A stretch of 8,705 nt of DNA from an uncultured Pirellulaceae bacterium (GCA_934255105.1 CAKQNH010000147.1:1-8705), one strand, 5' to 3'. Counted from the first letter of the stretch, positions 1 through 7,669 are shown. Notes: generated by a model from the sequence alone, not told the origin. A program made the numbers and translations.

Positions 1-105
1 GCGTTAGACTGGTTCGACCGAGGGCGTTCTCCGCTGTCAGATGCTTAACCATTTTGTTTCATCGAAAACTTCGCAACAGACTCCTAATTGAATCGAGGCT
101 TAGTA

Positions 106-2064
106 ATGTTCAGGACAGTCCTACATGCGCTCCCACTTGCGTTGTGCTTGACGCTGCTGCTCGTTGTCTCGGCTACCTTCGCCGAAGATAAGTCTCGCGA
201 TAAAAATGGTGACGGTTCGGTCGAGGTCTCGGGCGAACTGAAACAGTGGCACAAGATCACGCTTACGCTGGATGGCCCGTTCGCTAGCGAGCTGGATACG
301 TCGCCCAATCCATTTATCGATCTGGCGATGAAGGTGACATTCACGCATGCGAGTGGAGCGCCGCGCTACACTGTGCCTGGCTACTTCGCTGCCGATGGCC
401 ACGCGGTTGAGTCGTCAGCTAGCTCCGGAACCAAATGGCGGGCACACTTGTCGCCCGACGAACCTGGACGGTGGAACTACGTTGTCTCATTCAAGCGCGG
501 AGTCGCTGCGGCCCTCGATGGCGGTGGCGAAGCTGTCGCTCCGTTTGATGGCGCTGGTGGTTCGTTCGAAGTTGACCCAAGCGACAAAGCGGGCCGCGAC
601 TTTCGTGCACAAGGACGGCTGCAATACGTTGGTAAGCACCATCTACAATTTGCTGGTTCGAAGAAGTTCTTTCTCAAAGCGGGCACCGATTCCCCAGAAA
701 CATTGCTGGGCTATGTCGACTTTGACAATACGGTCGCAGGTAAGCCGCAAGCTGTACCGTTGAAAACATGGGCACCGCATGTGGCCGACTGGAAGAGCGG
801 TGACCCAAGCTGGAAAGGGGAAAAAGGCAAAGGGCTGATCGGCGCGCTAAACTATTTGGCAGGCAAGGGGCTCAATTCGTTCTCTTTCCTGACCTACAAC
901 GCGGGGGGCGATGGCGACAATGTTTGGCCGTTCGTTGAGCGTGACGACAAGCTGCATTACGACTGTTCAAAGCTGGACCAGTGGGGCGTTGTGTTCGACC
1001 ATGCAACGCAGATGGGTTTGTACTTGCATTTTAAGTTGCAGGAGACCGAAATAGATGACAATCGAAGTGGCCATGGAGCAAAGGAGGGACGGGTGCCGGA
1101 GTCGCTCGACGGCGGTAAGCTTGGAATCGAGCGGAAGCTCTATTGCCGCGAATTGATCGCTCGCTTCGGGCATGCACTAGCATTGAATTGGAACACTGGC
1201 GAAGAGAATACACAAAGCAGCGATGAGGTCCGCGCGATGGTGGACTATCTGGTGCACATCGACCCCTACCAGCATCCCATTGTTCTACACACGTTCCCCA
1301 ACGAGCAAGACCAGAGATACACACCGCTGCTTGGCGATGGCTCCCAACTGACTGGGCTGTCGTTGCAGAATCGTTGGGACCAAAGCCATCAACGAACACT
1401 GAAATGGATCGAGGAATCGGACAAAGCTGGCAGAGCCTGGGTCGTCGCACACGATGAGCAAAACCCAGCGGGGCTCGGCGTTCCCCCAGACATTGGCTAC
1501 AAGGGTAGCGACGGAATCGCAGTTGAAAAAGCGAGGAAGACCGAGAACGCGCGCACAGGCGATGTCAGTTCGACACCCTACACCATGCACAACATTCGCA
1601 AGCAAACGCTGTGGGGCCAACTGATGGCAGGCGGCGCGGGTGTGGAATACTACTTTGGCTACTCCCTTCCTGAAAACGATCTGCTTTGTCAGGACTTTCG
1701 CAGTCGCGACAAGAGTTGGGACTTTTGCCGCTATGCGCTCGAGTTTTTCTCGCGCAACCATGTTCCGTTCTGGGACATGCAAAACGCTGATGCACTCGTC
1801 GGCAACCAGAGTCGCAGCAACAGTAGATACTGCTTGGCAAAACAAAACGACACGTACGCTGTCTACCTTCCCGAGGGTGGCAGTACGCAACTGGATCTGA
1901 GTGCAGCTAGCGGCGAGTTTACCGTGAAGTGGTACAGTCCACGCTCCGGTGGCGAGTTGCAAGCGGGGAGTGTTGAGCGCGTGAGCGGCGGTGCCACAGT
2001 AAACCTTGGCCAGCCACCAACCGACTCCACGCAAGATTGGGCCGTATTGTTACGGCGTTTGTAG
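106..2064 (+). CDS. Secreted DUF5060 glycoside-hydrolase-like protein with C-terminal collagen-binding-like domain
   Basis: A 652-residue exported protein, probably a glycan-degrading enzyme acting outside the cytoplasm. I chose ATG 106 over the in-frame TTG 88 because GAGG at 94-97 sits 8 nt upstream and the chain then opens with a clean signal peptide (hydrophobic core about residues 8-22, likely cleavage after TFA at 26). Residues about 40-132 match the DUF5060 beta-sandwich that precedes glycosidase barrels. About 185-560 is a TIM-barrel-like region with motifs I recognise from this family: LKAGTDSPE near 190, NYLAGKGLNS, LQETE at 311-315, WNTGEEN with Glu366/367, DEQNPAG at 450-456, and GGAGVEYYFGY. 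The LQETE, GEEN and DEQ acidic residues are the candidate catalytic ones. The last 90 or so residues (YAVYLPEGG, VKWYSPRSGGEL) resemble the putative collagen-binding domain often attached to such barrels. It lies about 50 bp upstream of a second glycosidase-like gene. The substrate cannot be told from sequence. Confidence 0.9.
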   Translation: MFRTVLHALPLALCLTLLLVVSATFAEDKSRDKNGDGSVEVSGELKQWHKITLTLDGPFASELDTSPNPFIDLAMKVTFTHASGAPRYTVPGYFAADGHAVESSASSGTKWRAHLSPDEPGRWNYVVSFKRGVAAALDGGGEAVAPFDGAGGSFEVDPSDKAGRDFRAQGRLQYVGKHHLQFAGSKKFFLKAGTDSPETLLGYVDFDNTVAGKPQAVPLKTWAPHVADWKSGDPSWKGEKGKGLIGALNYLAGKGLNSFSFLTYNAGGDGDNVWPFVERDDKLHYDCSKLDQWGVVFDHATQMGLYLHFKLQETEIDDNRSGHGAKEGRVPESLDGGKLGIERKLYCRELIARFGHALALNWNTGEENTQSSDEVRAMVDYLVHIDPYQHPIVLHTFPNEQDQRYTPLLGDGSQLTGLSLQNRWDQSHQRTLKWIEESDKAGRAWVVAHDEQNPAGLGVPPDIGYKGSDGIAVEKARKTENARTGDVSSTPYTMHNIRKQTLWGQLMAGGAGVEYYFGYSLPENDLLCQDFRSRDKSWDFCRYALEFFSRNHVPFWDMQNADALVGNQSRSNSRYCLAKQNDTYAVYLPEGGSTQLDLSAASGEFTVKWYSPRSGGELQAGSVERVSGGATVNLGQPPTDSTQDWAVLLRRL

Positions 2065-2113
2065 GCTCGATACGGTTCAGTAAGTGATGTTCTTTAGGAC
2101 TAGGGCAATTGTT

Positions 2114-3583
2114 ATGCGAACTCAATGGTTGGTCGTGCTGGCGATGGTATCGTGTTTCGAATCGGTTGTGTGTGAACATACTTCGTATGCTGCAGAGCCC
2201 GCGGCGGCCCCAGTCGCCTTCTCGCTGCACCCCGACAATCCGCGTTATTTCCTGTTTCGCGGCCAACCGACCCTGTTGGTGACGTCGGCCGAACACTATG
2301 GGCTGCTGCTCAATAAGTCGATGGACTACCGAATCTATTTAGCTGAACTGGCTGCGCACGGTTTAAATCACTCGCGCGTATTCAGCGGTGCCTATCGCGA
2401 AAATTCGTCGGCTTTCAATATCACGGAAAATACGCTTGCGCCGCAGGACCAAGATTACTTGGCGCCTTGGGCACGCGCCGCTGAAACCACTGCCAACGGC
2501 ACACCGAAGTGGGATTTGACCCGCTGGGACGAGAGCTACTTCAGTCGACTGCATGACATCGCGGCCGAGGCGTCACGCCATGAGATTGTGCTCGAGTTAA
2601 CACTGTTCTGCCCGATGTATAATCCAGGACTGTGGACGATCAACCCTATGAATGCTCAGAACAACGTCAATGGGATTGGTAACTGCGAATCGCTGGAAGT
2701 ATACACGACCAAACACACAGATTTGCTGGAGATACAAATCGCTCTAGCGCAGAAATTGGTACGTGAATTGGTTGAATTCGACAATATCTATTTTGAAATC
2801 TGCAACGAGCCGTATTTCGGTGGCGTGACAGACCAATGGCAACGACGAATCATTGATGCAGTAGTTGCCACACAGCGCGAAGTGGGATGTCAGAAACTGA
2901 TCTCACTCAACATCGCCAATGGCAGCCAGCGCGTCGACGATCCTCATCCGGCCGTCTCTTTGTTCAATTTCCATTATTGTCATCCCCCCGTGGTTGTGGC
3001 GGAGAACTGGCATTTGAACAAGCCAATTGGTGAAAACGAAACGGGATTTCGTGGGTCGCAAGATTTTATCTATCGCACCGAGGGATGGGACTTCATGTTG
3101 GCCGGCGGGGCTCTGTATAACAATCTCGACTATTCGTTCAGTGCAGCGCACCCAGCGGGGACCCTCAGCGACTACCGTTCTCCCGGAGGAGGCAGTCGGG
3201 CACTTCGTCAGCAACTGGGGAGCCTCAAGCAACTGCTCGATGGCTTGCCACTACCACACATCGCACCGCAGTCGTCCGACATGGTTAAGACCAGCCAAGA
3301 CCTGAGCTGTTCATGCTTAGGAAAAGCCGATGAGGCTTATCTGGTGTATGTCCATCGCAAGCTACCGAAAAAACTGGACCAGGCTGCAATAAAACAACTG
3401 CACGCTCCACACGCCCCCGTCGAATTGTCGCTTAAACTCCCCGCAGGTGATTATGATGTCGTCCGCATCAATCCAGTCAGTGGCGAGCGCAGTCAGCTTC
3501 CCAGCATCTCGGTGAACGGGCAACGGGTGAGTTTGACACTCCCCGATTTCCACATGGATGCCGCCCTGCTGTTGACCAAGTAG
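2114..3583 (+). CDS. Secreted cellulase-like (clan GH-A-type) glycoside hydrolase
   Basis: A predicted exported retaining glycosidase of about 489 residues. Starts are possible at GTG 2084, ATG 2087 and ATG 2114. I prefer 2114: TAGGG at 2101-2105 lies 8 nt upstream and the protein then begins MRTQWLVVLAMVSC, a normal signal-peptide start, with possible cleavage after SYAA near residue 28. Starts at 2084/2087 would add 9-10 residues and lack a Shine-Dalgarno. Numbering from 2114: residues about 37-90 carry the barrel opening (NPRYFLFRGQP, SAEHYG, LAAHGLNHSRVF). EICNEP around Glu232 fits the clan GH-A acid/base strand, where Asn-Glu is typical. GENETGF at 306-312 supplies Glu307 or Glu309 as likely nucleophile. 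The C-terminal 70 or so residues (LPAGDYDVVRINPVSG) look like a small beta-sandwich. It follows the DUF5060 gene closely on the same strand, so both probably act on one substrate. The exact GH family is not assigned. Confidence 0.87.
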   Translation: MRTQWLVVLAMVSCFESVVCEHTSYAAEPAAAPVAFSLHPDNPRYFLFRGQPTLLVTSAEHYGLLLNKSMDYRIYLAELAAHGLNHSRVFSGAYRENSSAFNITENTLAPQDQDYLAPWARAAETTANGTPKWDLTRWDESYFSRLHDIAAEASRHEIVLELTLFCPMYNPGLWTINPMNAQNNVNGIGNCESLEVYTTKHTDLLEIQIALAQKLVRELVEFDNIYFEICNEPYFGGVTDQWQRRIIDAVVATQREVGCQKLISLNIANGSQRVDDPHPAVSLFNFHYCHPPVVVAENWHLNKPIGENETGFRGSQDFIYRTEGWDFMLAGGALYNNLDYSFSAAHPAGTLSDYRSPGGGSRALRQQLGSLKQLLDGLPLPHIAPQSSDMVKTSQDLSCSCLGKADEAYLVYVHRKLPKKLDQAAIKQLHAPHAPVELSLKLPAGDYDVVRINPVSGERSQLPSISVNGQRVSLTLPDFHMDAALLLTK

Positions 3584-3639
3584 GCGCTGTCATCTGCTTA
3601 GACCCGCGCCCTATTTTTGAGTTGGACAAAGCGCTACGA

Positions 3640-4080
3640 TCATTCGACCACTTTCAAATCATAGTCTGCACTGTTACCACGCAGCTCCGGTGCATACATG
3701 CCTTGGATGACTCTTGGTAGCGCGGTAAACGTGCCGGGTGCCTCGCTGCGAAGTTGATAGCGGATCGAGTAGCTGCCGCGTGGAAGCCAACGAATGCACA
3801 AGCCGACATGCCGATCGCGCAGCTCGCGATAGATGCTCAGTCCGGAACTATAAAAATAGCCGCTCTGTGTTTCTACTGTCTCCAGTCCCGCCCCCTTGGG
3901 GTCCTCGATCAGTAGATACTCGTAGTCGTTTTTGCTCTCCACCAGCAATTCAACTTCGACCAATTCGCCCGATGGAACGGCTTGCAAGTCTTCCAGCAGC
4001 GTACGAGTAAAGCCGGCTTGTTGCGCGTCGACTACGTTGGCCATTTGGCCAGGTAGTTGAAGCGATTTTGTATTGGCCAA
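3640..4080 (-). pseudogene. C-terminal fragment of an alpha-2-macroglobulin family protein
   Basis: This open frame (146 codons from a TTG at 4080) encodes what looks like only the last domain of a bacterial alpha-2-macroglobulin, a large exported protein thought to trap foreign proteases. Signatures seen, in order, are LVEVELLVESKNDYEYL, EDPKGAGLE, SGYFYSSGLSIYRELRDRHV, RGSYSIRYQLRSEAPGTF, and TALPRVIQGMYAPELRGNS just before the stop. The conserved MYAPEL motif lies at 3682-3699. In the family these sit at the extreme C-terminus of proteins of roughly 1,500-2,000 residues. There is no export signal here, and the MG, bait-region and thioester-domain sequence is absent. The upstream N-terminal fragment on the same strand overlaps it in another frame. 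I infer that both are remnants of one gene with its middle deleted. The first 10-20 residues may be out-of-frame junction sequence. Family assignment is by remembered motifs, not by a search. Confidence 0.8.
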
Positions 4081-4460
4081 TGTCTAGCATAAAGCATCTG
4101 TTTGGCCGCGATGGCCAGCACGCGGTACGAGTCGGGGTGAGCAGTCAGAGCAGAAGCGAGGTCGCTGTCTAGCGAACCCTCCAGCTTGAGTTTCTGCCGG
4201 CATTGCTGCAGCGCTTCGAGCGACTCGACAACTTGTGTGTCTCCCGCAGCGGTATTTTTGATGACCGAGCGGAACAGCTCTGAGGCATCCGCGAAATTTC
4301 CATCTTGCATCAGTTGCTTGGCTTGAGGCAAAGCACTGTCGGGATCGGCATCCTCGACTGCTCGGCCAGGTGAGCCTATCCACACGACCAGCAACAACGA
4401 CAACATGCTCACGGCAGGCCAGATCGAACTGTATCTCAACGATGGAACCAGCTTGCGCAT
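4032..4460 (-). pseudogene. N-terminal fragment of the same alpha-2-macroglobulin gene (signal peptide plus helical repeat region)
   Basis: A 142-codon frame from ATG 4460 encodes an export signal (basic MRKLVPSLR, hydrophobic core about residues 14-28, likely cleavage after GRA at 34). An alpha-helical, TPR-like stretch follows: ALPQAKQLMQDGNFADASELF, then ESLEALQQCRQKL and LTAHPDSYRVLAIAAKQML. Planctomycete alpha-2-macroglobulins, as I recall them, begin with such a segment (DGNF..A...F, then a cysteine-containing helix, then a HP.(S/N)(W/Y)R(L/V)L helix). After YARHW the similarity stops and about 15 unrelated residues lead to a stop at 4032. The frame overlaps the C-terminal fragment by 49 bp. 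Upstream, GAGAGA near 4470 (minus strand) is a weak ribosome site. It may still be expressed as a short exported peptide. Alternatively it is a genuine small helical protein, but the co-location with the C-terminal fragment argues against that. Confidence 0.65.
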
Positions 4461-4578
4461 GATTGTTTCTCTCGGACTGCGTAGACGAGTATTCGATTGA
4501 TGCTTTAACTAATTTGTAACAGATTCTGTGGCTGCGGTATCAAGTTTTGAGGACAGAGTGAGTCGCTGCCGGCCCCTC

Positions 4579-4608
4579 TTGACAGCGCTGGCCCTATTGT
4601 GGTACTGT
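4579..4608 (+). promoter_or_regulatory. Sigma-70-type promoter of the GntR-ABC operon
   Basis: A perfect -35 hexamer TTGACA lies at 4579-4584. After an 18-nt spacer comes TACTGT at 4603-4608, which keeps the key T, A and final T of a -10 and is preceded by TGG, the extended -10 TGn element. The predicted transcript start is near 4615, about 27 nt before the chosen regulator start. No other equally good promoter was seen between the divergent genes. It is predicted by eye, not measured. Confidence 0.6.
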
Positions 4609-4619
4609 AGTGATACAGT
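4604..4619. promoter_or_regulatory. Candidate operator: perfect inverted repeat over the -10 of the GntR-ABC operon
   Basis: ACTGTA (4604-4609) and TACAGT (4614-4619) are exact reverse complements separated by GTGA. GTAC tetramers stand at 4602-4605 and 4621-4624. The palindrome overlaps the -10 hexamer and the expected transcript start, which is where a repressor would block polymerase. GntR-family regulators bind such short inverted repeats as dimers, and the regulator gene follows directly. Autorepression is therefore the natural reading. It is inferred from position and symmetry only. Confidence 0.55.
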
Positions 4620-4641
4620 TGTACATTATACGAGGTGGGTG

Positions 4642-5049
4642 TTGCATATTGAATTGTCAGTCCGCGATGGCGTACCGATCTACCGCCAGGTTATCAATCA
4701 AATTCGCTATTTGATTGCTGCTGGGCAATTGGCCGTCGGCGATGAACTGCCACCTATTCGCACGCTCGCGGAGCAGTTGTCGATCACCCCCAACACAGTC
4801 GCCAAAGCCTACGACGCGCTCGAGGCGGAGGGGCTGGTGACCAAACGGCAAGGGGCGGGGACCTACGTGGCCGAGCTGGCCTCGCCATTGAAAAGAAGCG
4901 AGCAGCGTCGGTTGCTGACGGAGCGGGCCGATTCACTACTGGCCGAAGCCAAACAACTGAATTTTAGCTACGAAGACTTGTTGGATCTACTGTGCAAACG
5001 ACAAGCGGTGCTTGATAAATCCTGGCCAAAGGAACAACGCGATGTCTGA
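4642..5049 (+). CDS. GntR-family (YtrA subfamily) transcriptional regulator
   Basis: A 135-residue DNA-binding regulator of the short YtrA type, which typically controls an adjacent ABC transporter operon. The winged helix-turn-helix spans about residues 10-76: VPIYRQVINQIR (11-22), GDELPPIRTLAEQLSITPNTV (33-53) and the wing EGLVTKRQGAGTYV (63-76). The remaining 60 or so residues form a short helical tail without a ligand domain, as expected for the subfamily. I start at TTG 4642, with GAGG at 4632-4635 leaving 6 nt. GTG 4639 is one codon earlier but too close to that site. The frame stays open back to about 4528, but that stretch contains the promoter and operator and encodes nothing family-like, so the longer start is rejected. 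The 3' end overlaps the ATPase gene by 8 bp, indicating translational coupling. Confidence 0.88.
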   Translation: MHIELSVRDGVPIYRQVINQIRYLIAAGQLAVGDELPPIRTLAEQLSITPNTVAKAYDALEAEGLVTKRQGAGTYVAELASPLKRSEQRRLLTERADSLLAEAKQLNFSYEDLLDLLCKRQAVLDKSWPKEQRDV

Positions 5050-5929
5050 CAACGTGATTGAAGTACACCAACTGTCGCGGCACTTCGGCAAGTCTTTAGT
5101 GCTTGACCAGATCAGTTTCAATATGCAACCTGGCTCTGTTTATGGCCTAGTTGGTGCCAATGGAGCAGGCAAGACCACACTCATGAAGCACCTGCTGGGG
5201 CTCCTCAAAGCGAAGCAGGGGACCGTGCGAGTTTTTGGCAGAGACCCAGTCAAACATCCGGTCGAGGTGCTGAGCAAGATCGGCTATCTGTCCGAGGAAC
5301 GCGAGCTCCCAGAATGGATGCGGATCGGCGAACTATTGAGCTATACCAGGGCTTATTATCCGAACTGGGACTCAGCCTACGCTCAGCAACTCGTAAAAGA
5401 ATTCGGTTTGGAGCCATCGAAAAAAGTTAAGCACCTCTCTAAGGGAATGCGTGCCCAAGCTGGCCTGATCGTAGCGGTCGCTCATCACCCCGAGCTGTTG
5501 TTGCTCGACGAACCCTCCACGGGGCTCGATGCCGTGGTCCGCAAGGATATCCTGAGTGCAATTGTGCGCACGGTAGCCGATGCTGGTCGCACGGCAATTT
5601 TCTCGTCGCATCTATTGGACGAAGTCGAGTTGATGTCCGACTATCTGTTCATGATTGACAGCGGGAAACTGGTACTGCACGGCAGCCTGGATGATATCCG
5701 CCAACAACATCGATTGCTCAGCGTGAATTTCGCAAGTGCCATCGACGCCATCCCGCAGTCAGGTCAAATACTGTCCGCCAGCGGGGGCGGTAAGTATTGG
5801 AAGGTGGTATGCGACGGGGGCGAGAATGAAGCCTTGCACAGCTTACGCGAGCTTGGTGGTGAGGTAACTCAAACTCGCACGGCATCCCTACAAGAGATTT
5901 TTATCGCGCGCGCGAGAAAGTCGAGTTGA
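5042..5929 (+). CDS. ABC transporter ATP-binding protein (ABC-2 type exporter ATPase)
   Basis: A 295-residue cytoplasmic ATPase that should drive the permease encoded next. It shows Walker A GANGAGKTT (residues 38-46), the Q-loop region IGYLSEEREL (80-89) with Ser/Glu where many ABC proteins have Gln, signature HLSKGMRAQ (131-139), Walker B LLLLDEP (152-158), D-loop STGLD and switch His190 in SSHLLDE. LSKGM in place of LSGGQ and the IGYL.E.R form are usual in ABC-2 exporters of the BcrA/YtrB type. About 75 residues at the end form the C-terminal extension common there. ATG 5042 is chosen because AAAGGA at 5028-5033 sits 8 nt upstream. A TTG at 5012 would lie deep in the regulator gene. It is translated from the same message as its neighbours, 8 bp overlapping the regulator and 3 bp before the permease. 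The substrate is unknown. Confidence 0.93.
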   Translation: MSDNVIEVHQLSRHFGKSLVLDQISFNMQPGSVYGLVGANGAGKTTLMKHLLGLLKAKQGTVRVFGRDPVKHPVEVLSKIGYLSEERELPEWMRIGELLSYTRAYYPNWDSAYAQQLVKEFGLEPSKKVKHLSKGMRAQAGLIVAVAHHPELLLLDEPSTGLDAVVRKDILSAIVRTVADAGRTAIFSSHLLDEVELMSDYLFMIDSGKLVLHGSLDDIRQQHRLLSVNFASAIDAIPQSGQILSASGGGKYWKVVCDGGENEALHSLRELGGEVTQTRTASLQEIFIARARKSS

Positions 5930-5932
5930 TAG

Positions 5933-7669
5933 ATGGGTGTTGAACGGAAGGAGGTTGTTGGCCTCTCTCCCACGGTACTGTGCGCTCAACTGTGGGAACA
6001 ATGGCGCATCAGTCGCTTGGAATTGCTGTGTCGCATGGCAATTGCCGGGGCGTTGCTCATCTTGTTGTCAGTGGCAATTGCTACAGCGGATGATGCGGCG
6101 ATACAAGTCTCGCGAGGCATTCTGGTATTCCTGATCGGTTTTTCGGCGTTATTCTCAGCTTCATGGACGAGCGAATTCGATAGCCGACAGCTTGGCTTTA
6201 CCTACCGACTGGGTTTCACTCGGACGATTGCGACAAGCCAGTTAGTAATAGTTCCAATCGGTTTTTCGCTGTTTGGGTCGCTGGTGTTTTACATGGGCTG
6301 CGCGGTAACTGCATTCCTTATGACTGGTCTTGTACTTCCACTGGTCGGCCCCTCTGCGATTATCGCCTGTAGCACTTGCCTGTTGATTGCCGGTGCCTGG
6401 GTGCCAACACGCATTGACGGACGGATCACGGGGACGATCGGGGCACTTTCAGCAACGATGGGCTGGCTGCTATTGAGGGACTATTGGCTCAATGACCCCG
6501 ATCCCATTCTGTTGTCTATCGGCAAGACGGGCTATTTTGATTTGAGTTGGTACGAGTATTTGGGATTGGCCACGGTTGGCAGTGCGGCGATTGGGGTAGC
6601 CATCAAGTCGGTCGATCTGCAACGACATGGGGAAACGCTCCTGTCATCTATTTTCGACAGCCGACTATCGCCTACGTCCGCTAGCGCGGTGAACTCAACG
6701 TCGGCGCGATCGGGTGCGCCGGTAGAGGTTGTAAAACGTGTCGCGAAAGAGGGTCATACGCTTTCTTTTCGCAGCCGAAGTGGCGCGCAGATTTGGTATG
6801 AAGTACGCCGCTCCGCACCGTTGCTACTTGCTGCCTGCCTGATTTTTCCCACGGCGTTATTCGCCTTTCTATGCATCAATGTGCAGTGGGAGTTTGCACC
6901 ACGCGCGTGGCTGGGAGCGCTGGTCGTGGCACCTGTAGTGTTTCAACTGCTAGCTGCCGACAGCACGCTGGGTATGACTCACAAGCAAGGTCTTACGCGA
7001 TTGTCACCATTCGACGCCACACGACCGATGCGCTGTGATCAGTTGATCGGTATCAAAGTTTTAGTCGTCTTTGGTTGGTCGCTGTGTGGCTGTTTTTTGG
7101 TGGCGCTATTTGCAGGTTTGTTCGCCCTATTGTCTGGCGAGTACGGATACTGGCTGAGCGACTTCCATGCAATTCAGGGGATAGTTGGTAACGTGCCGCC
7201 TGTGTGGTGGGTGGTGGGGCTGCTAGACCTGCTCTTCATATTCTTGAGCAGTACCACGCTGCTGTTCGCGCAAGCGCTCTGGATGTCGCGCTACCCACGA
7301 GTGGTCCTGGCTGGTTCGCTCGCGATTATAGCGCATGTTAGCATCTTCGCCTGGGATGCGACTCACGATTGGCCATGGGTATTGCTGTGGACGTGCTATG
7401 GCTACATGCTGCCCGTTGCAGTGATAGCGGCAAGCTTGGCCGCGTTAGTAGTAGCCATCCGGTCCGGATACTTGAGCAAGTCGTATTTTGACATCGTGCT
7501 TGGCGTGTGGTTGATCTATGTCGCTTCCACGGTTTGGTTGCTTGCAAATTCGACACCTCCACTACCTATTCCTTTCGTGGCCTATTTCATCGGTGTGGCG
7601 TCGCTCGTGGTACCCTTAGCGAGCGCAGCGTTCGCTCCATTGGCCTTGGCAGCTCATCGCCATGGCTGA
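5933..7669 (+). CDS. ABC-2-type permease, apparently two fused half-permeases
   Basis: A 578-residue integral membrane protein, the predicted channel partner of the ATPase encoded 3 bp upstream. Hydrophobic segments fall at about residues 34-51, 61-78, 101-124, 127-157, 163-180 and 207-225. A polar linker (about 228-290, Ser/Arg-rich) follows, and then segments at about 294-315, 327-342, 371-399, 424-449, 456-473, 481-508, 519-537 and 545-573. The halves look related: CAQLWEQWRISRLELL (17-32) resembles GAQIWYEVRRSAPLLL (284-299), and DSRQLGFTYRLGFTR (83-97) resembles DSTLGMTHKQGLTR (343-356), each just after the second hydrophobic segment. One polypeptide may thus replace the two permeases of Ytr-type systems. 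ATG 5933 has only a weak ribosome site, which suits translational coupling. The stop codon lies in the first unit of a 40-bp tandem repeat. The substrate is not inferable. Confidence 0.85.
   Translation: MGVERKEVVGLSPTVLCAQLWEQWRISRLELLCRMAIAGALLILLSVAIATADDAAIQVSRGILVFLIGFSALFSASWTSEFDSRQLGFTYRLGFTRTIATSQLVIVPIGFSLFGSLVFYMGCAVTAFLMTGLVLPLVGPSAIIACSTCLLIAGAWVPTRIDGRITGTIGALSATMGWLLLRDYWLNDPDPILLSIGKTGYFDLSWYEYLGLATVGSAAIGVAIKSVDLQRHGETLLSSIFDSRLSPTSASAVNSTSARSGAPVEVVKRVAKEGHTLSFRSRSGAQIWYEVRRSAPLLLAACLIFPTALFAFLCINVQWEFAPRAWLGALVVAPVVFQLLAADSTLGMTHKQGLTRLSPFDATRPMRCDQLIGIKVLVVFGWSLCGCFLVALFAGLFALLSGEYGYWLSDFHAIQGIVGNVPPVWWVVGLLDLLFIFLSSTTLLFAQALWMSRYPRVVLAGSLAIIAHVSIFAWDATHDWPWVLLWTCYGYMLPVAVIAASLAALVVAIRSGYLSKSYFDIVLGVWLIYVASTVWLLANSTPPLPIPFVAYFIGVASLVVPLASAAFAPLALAAHRHG

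Noticed and set aside
1..105. Promoter or end of an upstream gene at the left edge
   Set aside because: Only about 100 bp is visible. No convincing hexamer pair and no recognisable coding end were seen.
1285..2034. Minus-strand open frame of 249 codons inside the DUF5060 gene
   Set aside because: It lies wholly antisense to conserved family sequence, and its Cys/Arg/Ala-rich product resembles no family. It is a by-product of codon bias.
3584..3639. Terminator between the convergent genes
   Set aside because: GCGCTGTC near 3584 can pair imperfectly with GACaaAGCGC near 3627, but the loop is long and no T-run follows on either strand.
3640..4460. Programmed frameshift joining the two minus-strand fragments
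   Set aside because: A frameshift would rejoin the frames but not restore the missing middle of the protein, and no slippery heptamer with a following structure was evident.
4461..4530. Minus-strand promoter for the alpha-2-macroglobulin remnant
   Set aside because: TTACAA and TCGAAT at 17-nt spacing can be found, but each matches consensus poorly, so the call is not supportable.
4528..4641. N-terminal extension of the GntR regulator
   Set aside because: The stretch contains the -35, -10 and palindromic operator, and the extra residues do not resemble the family.
4561..7669. Possible defence or antibiotic-resistance island
   Set aside because: The GntR-ABC set fits ordinary Ytr-type transporter operons. 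There are no mobile-element genes, nuclease or toxin domains, or resistance-specific motifs nearby.
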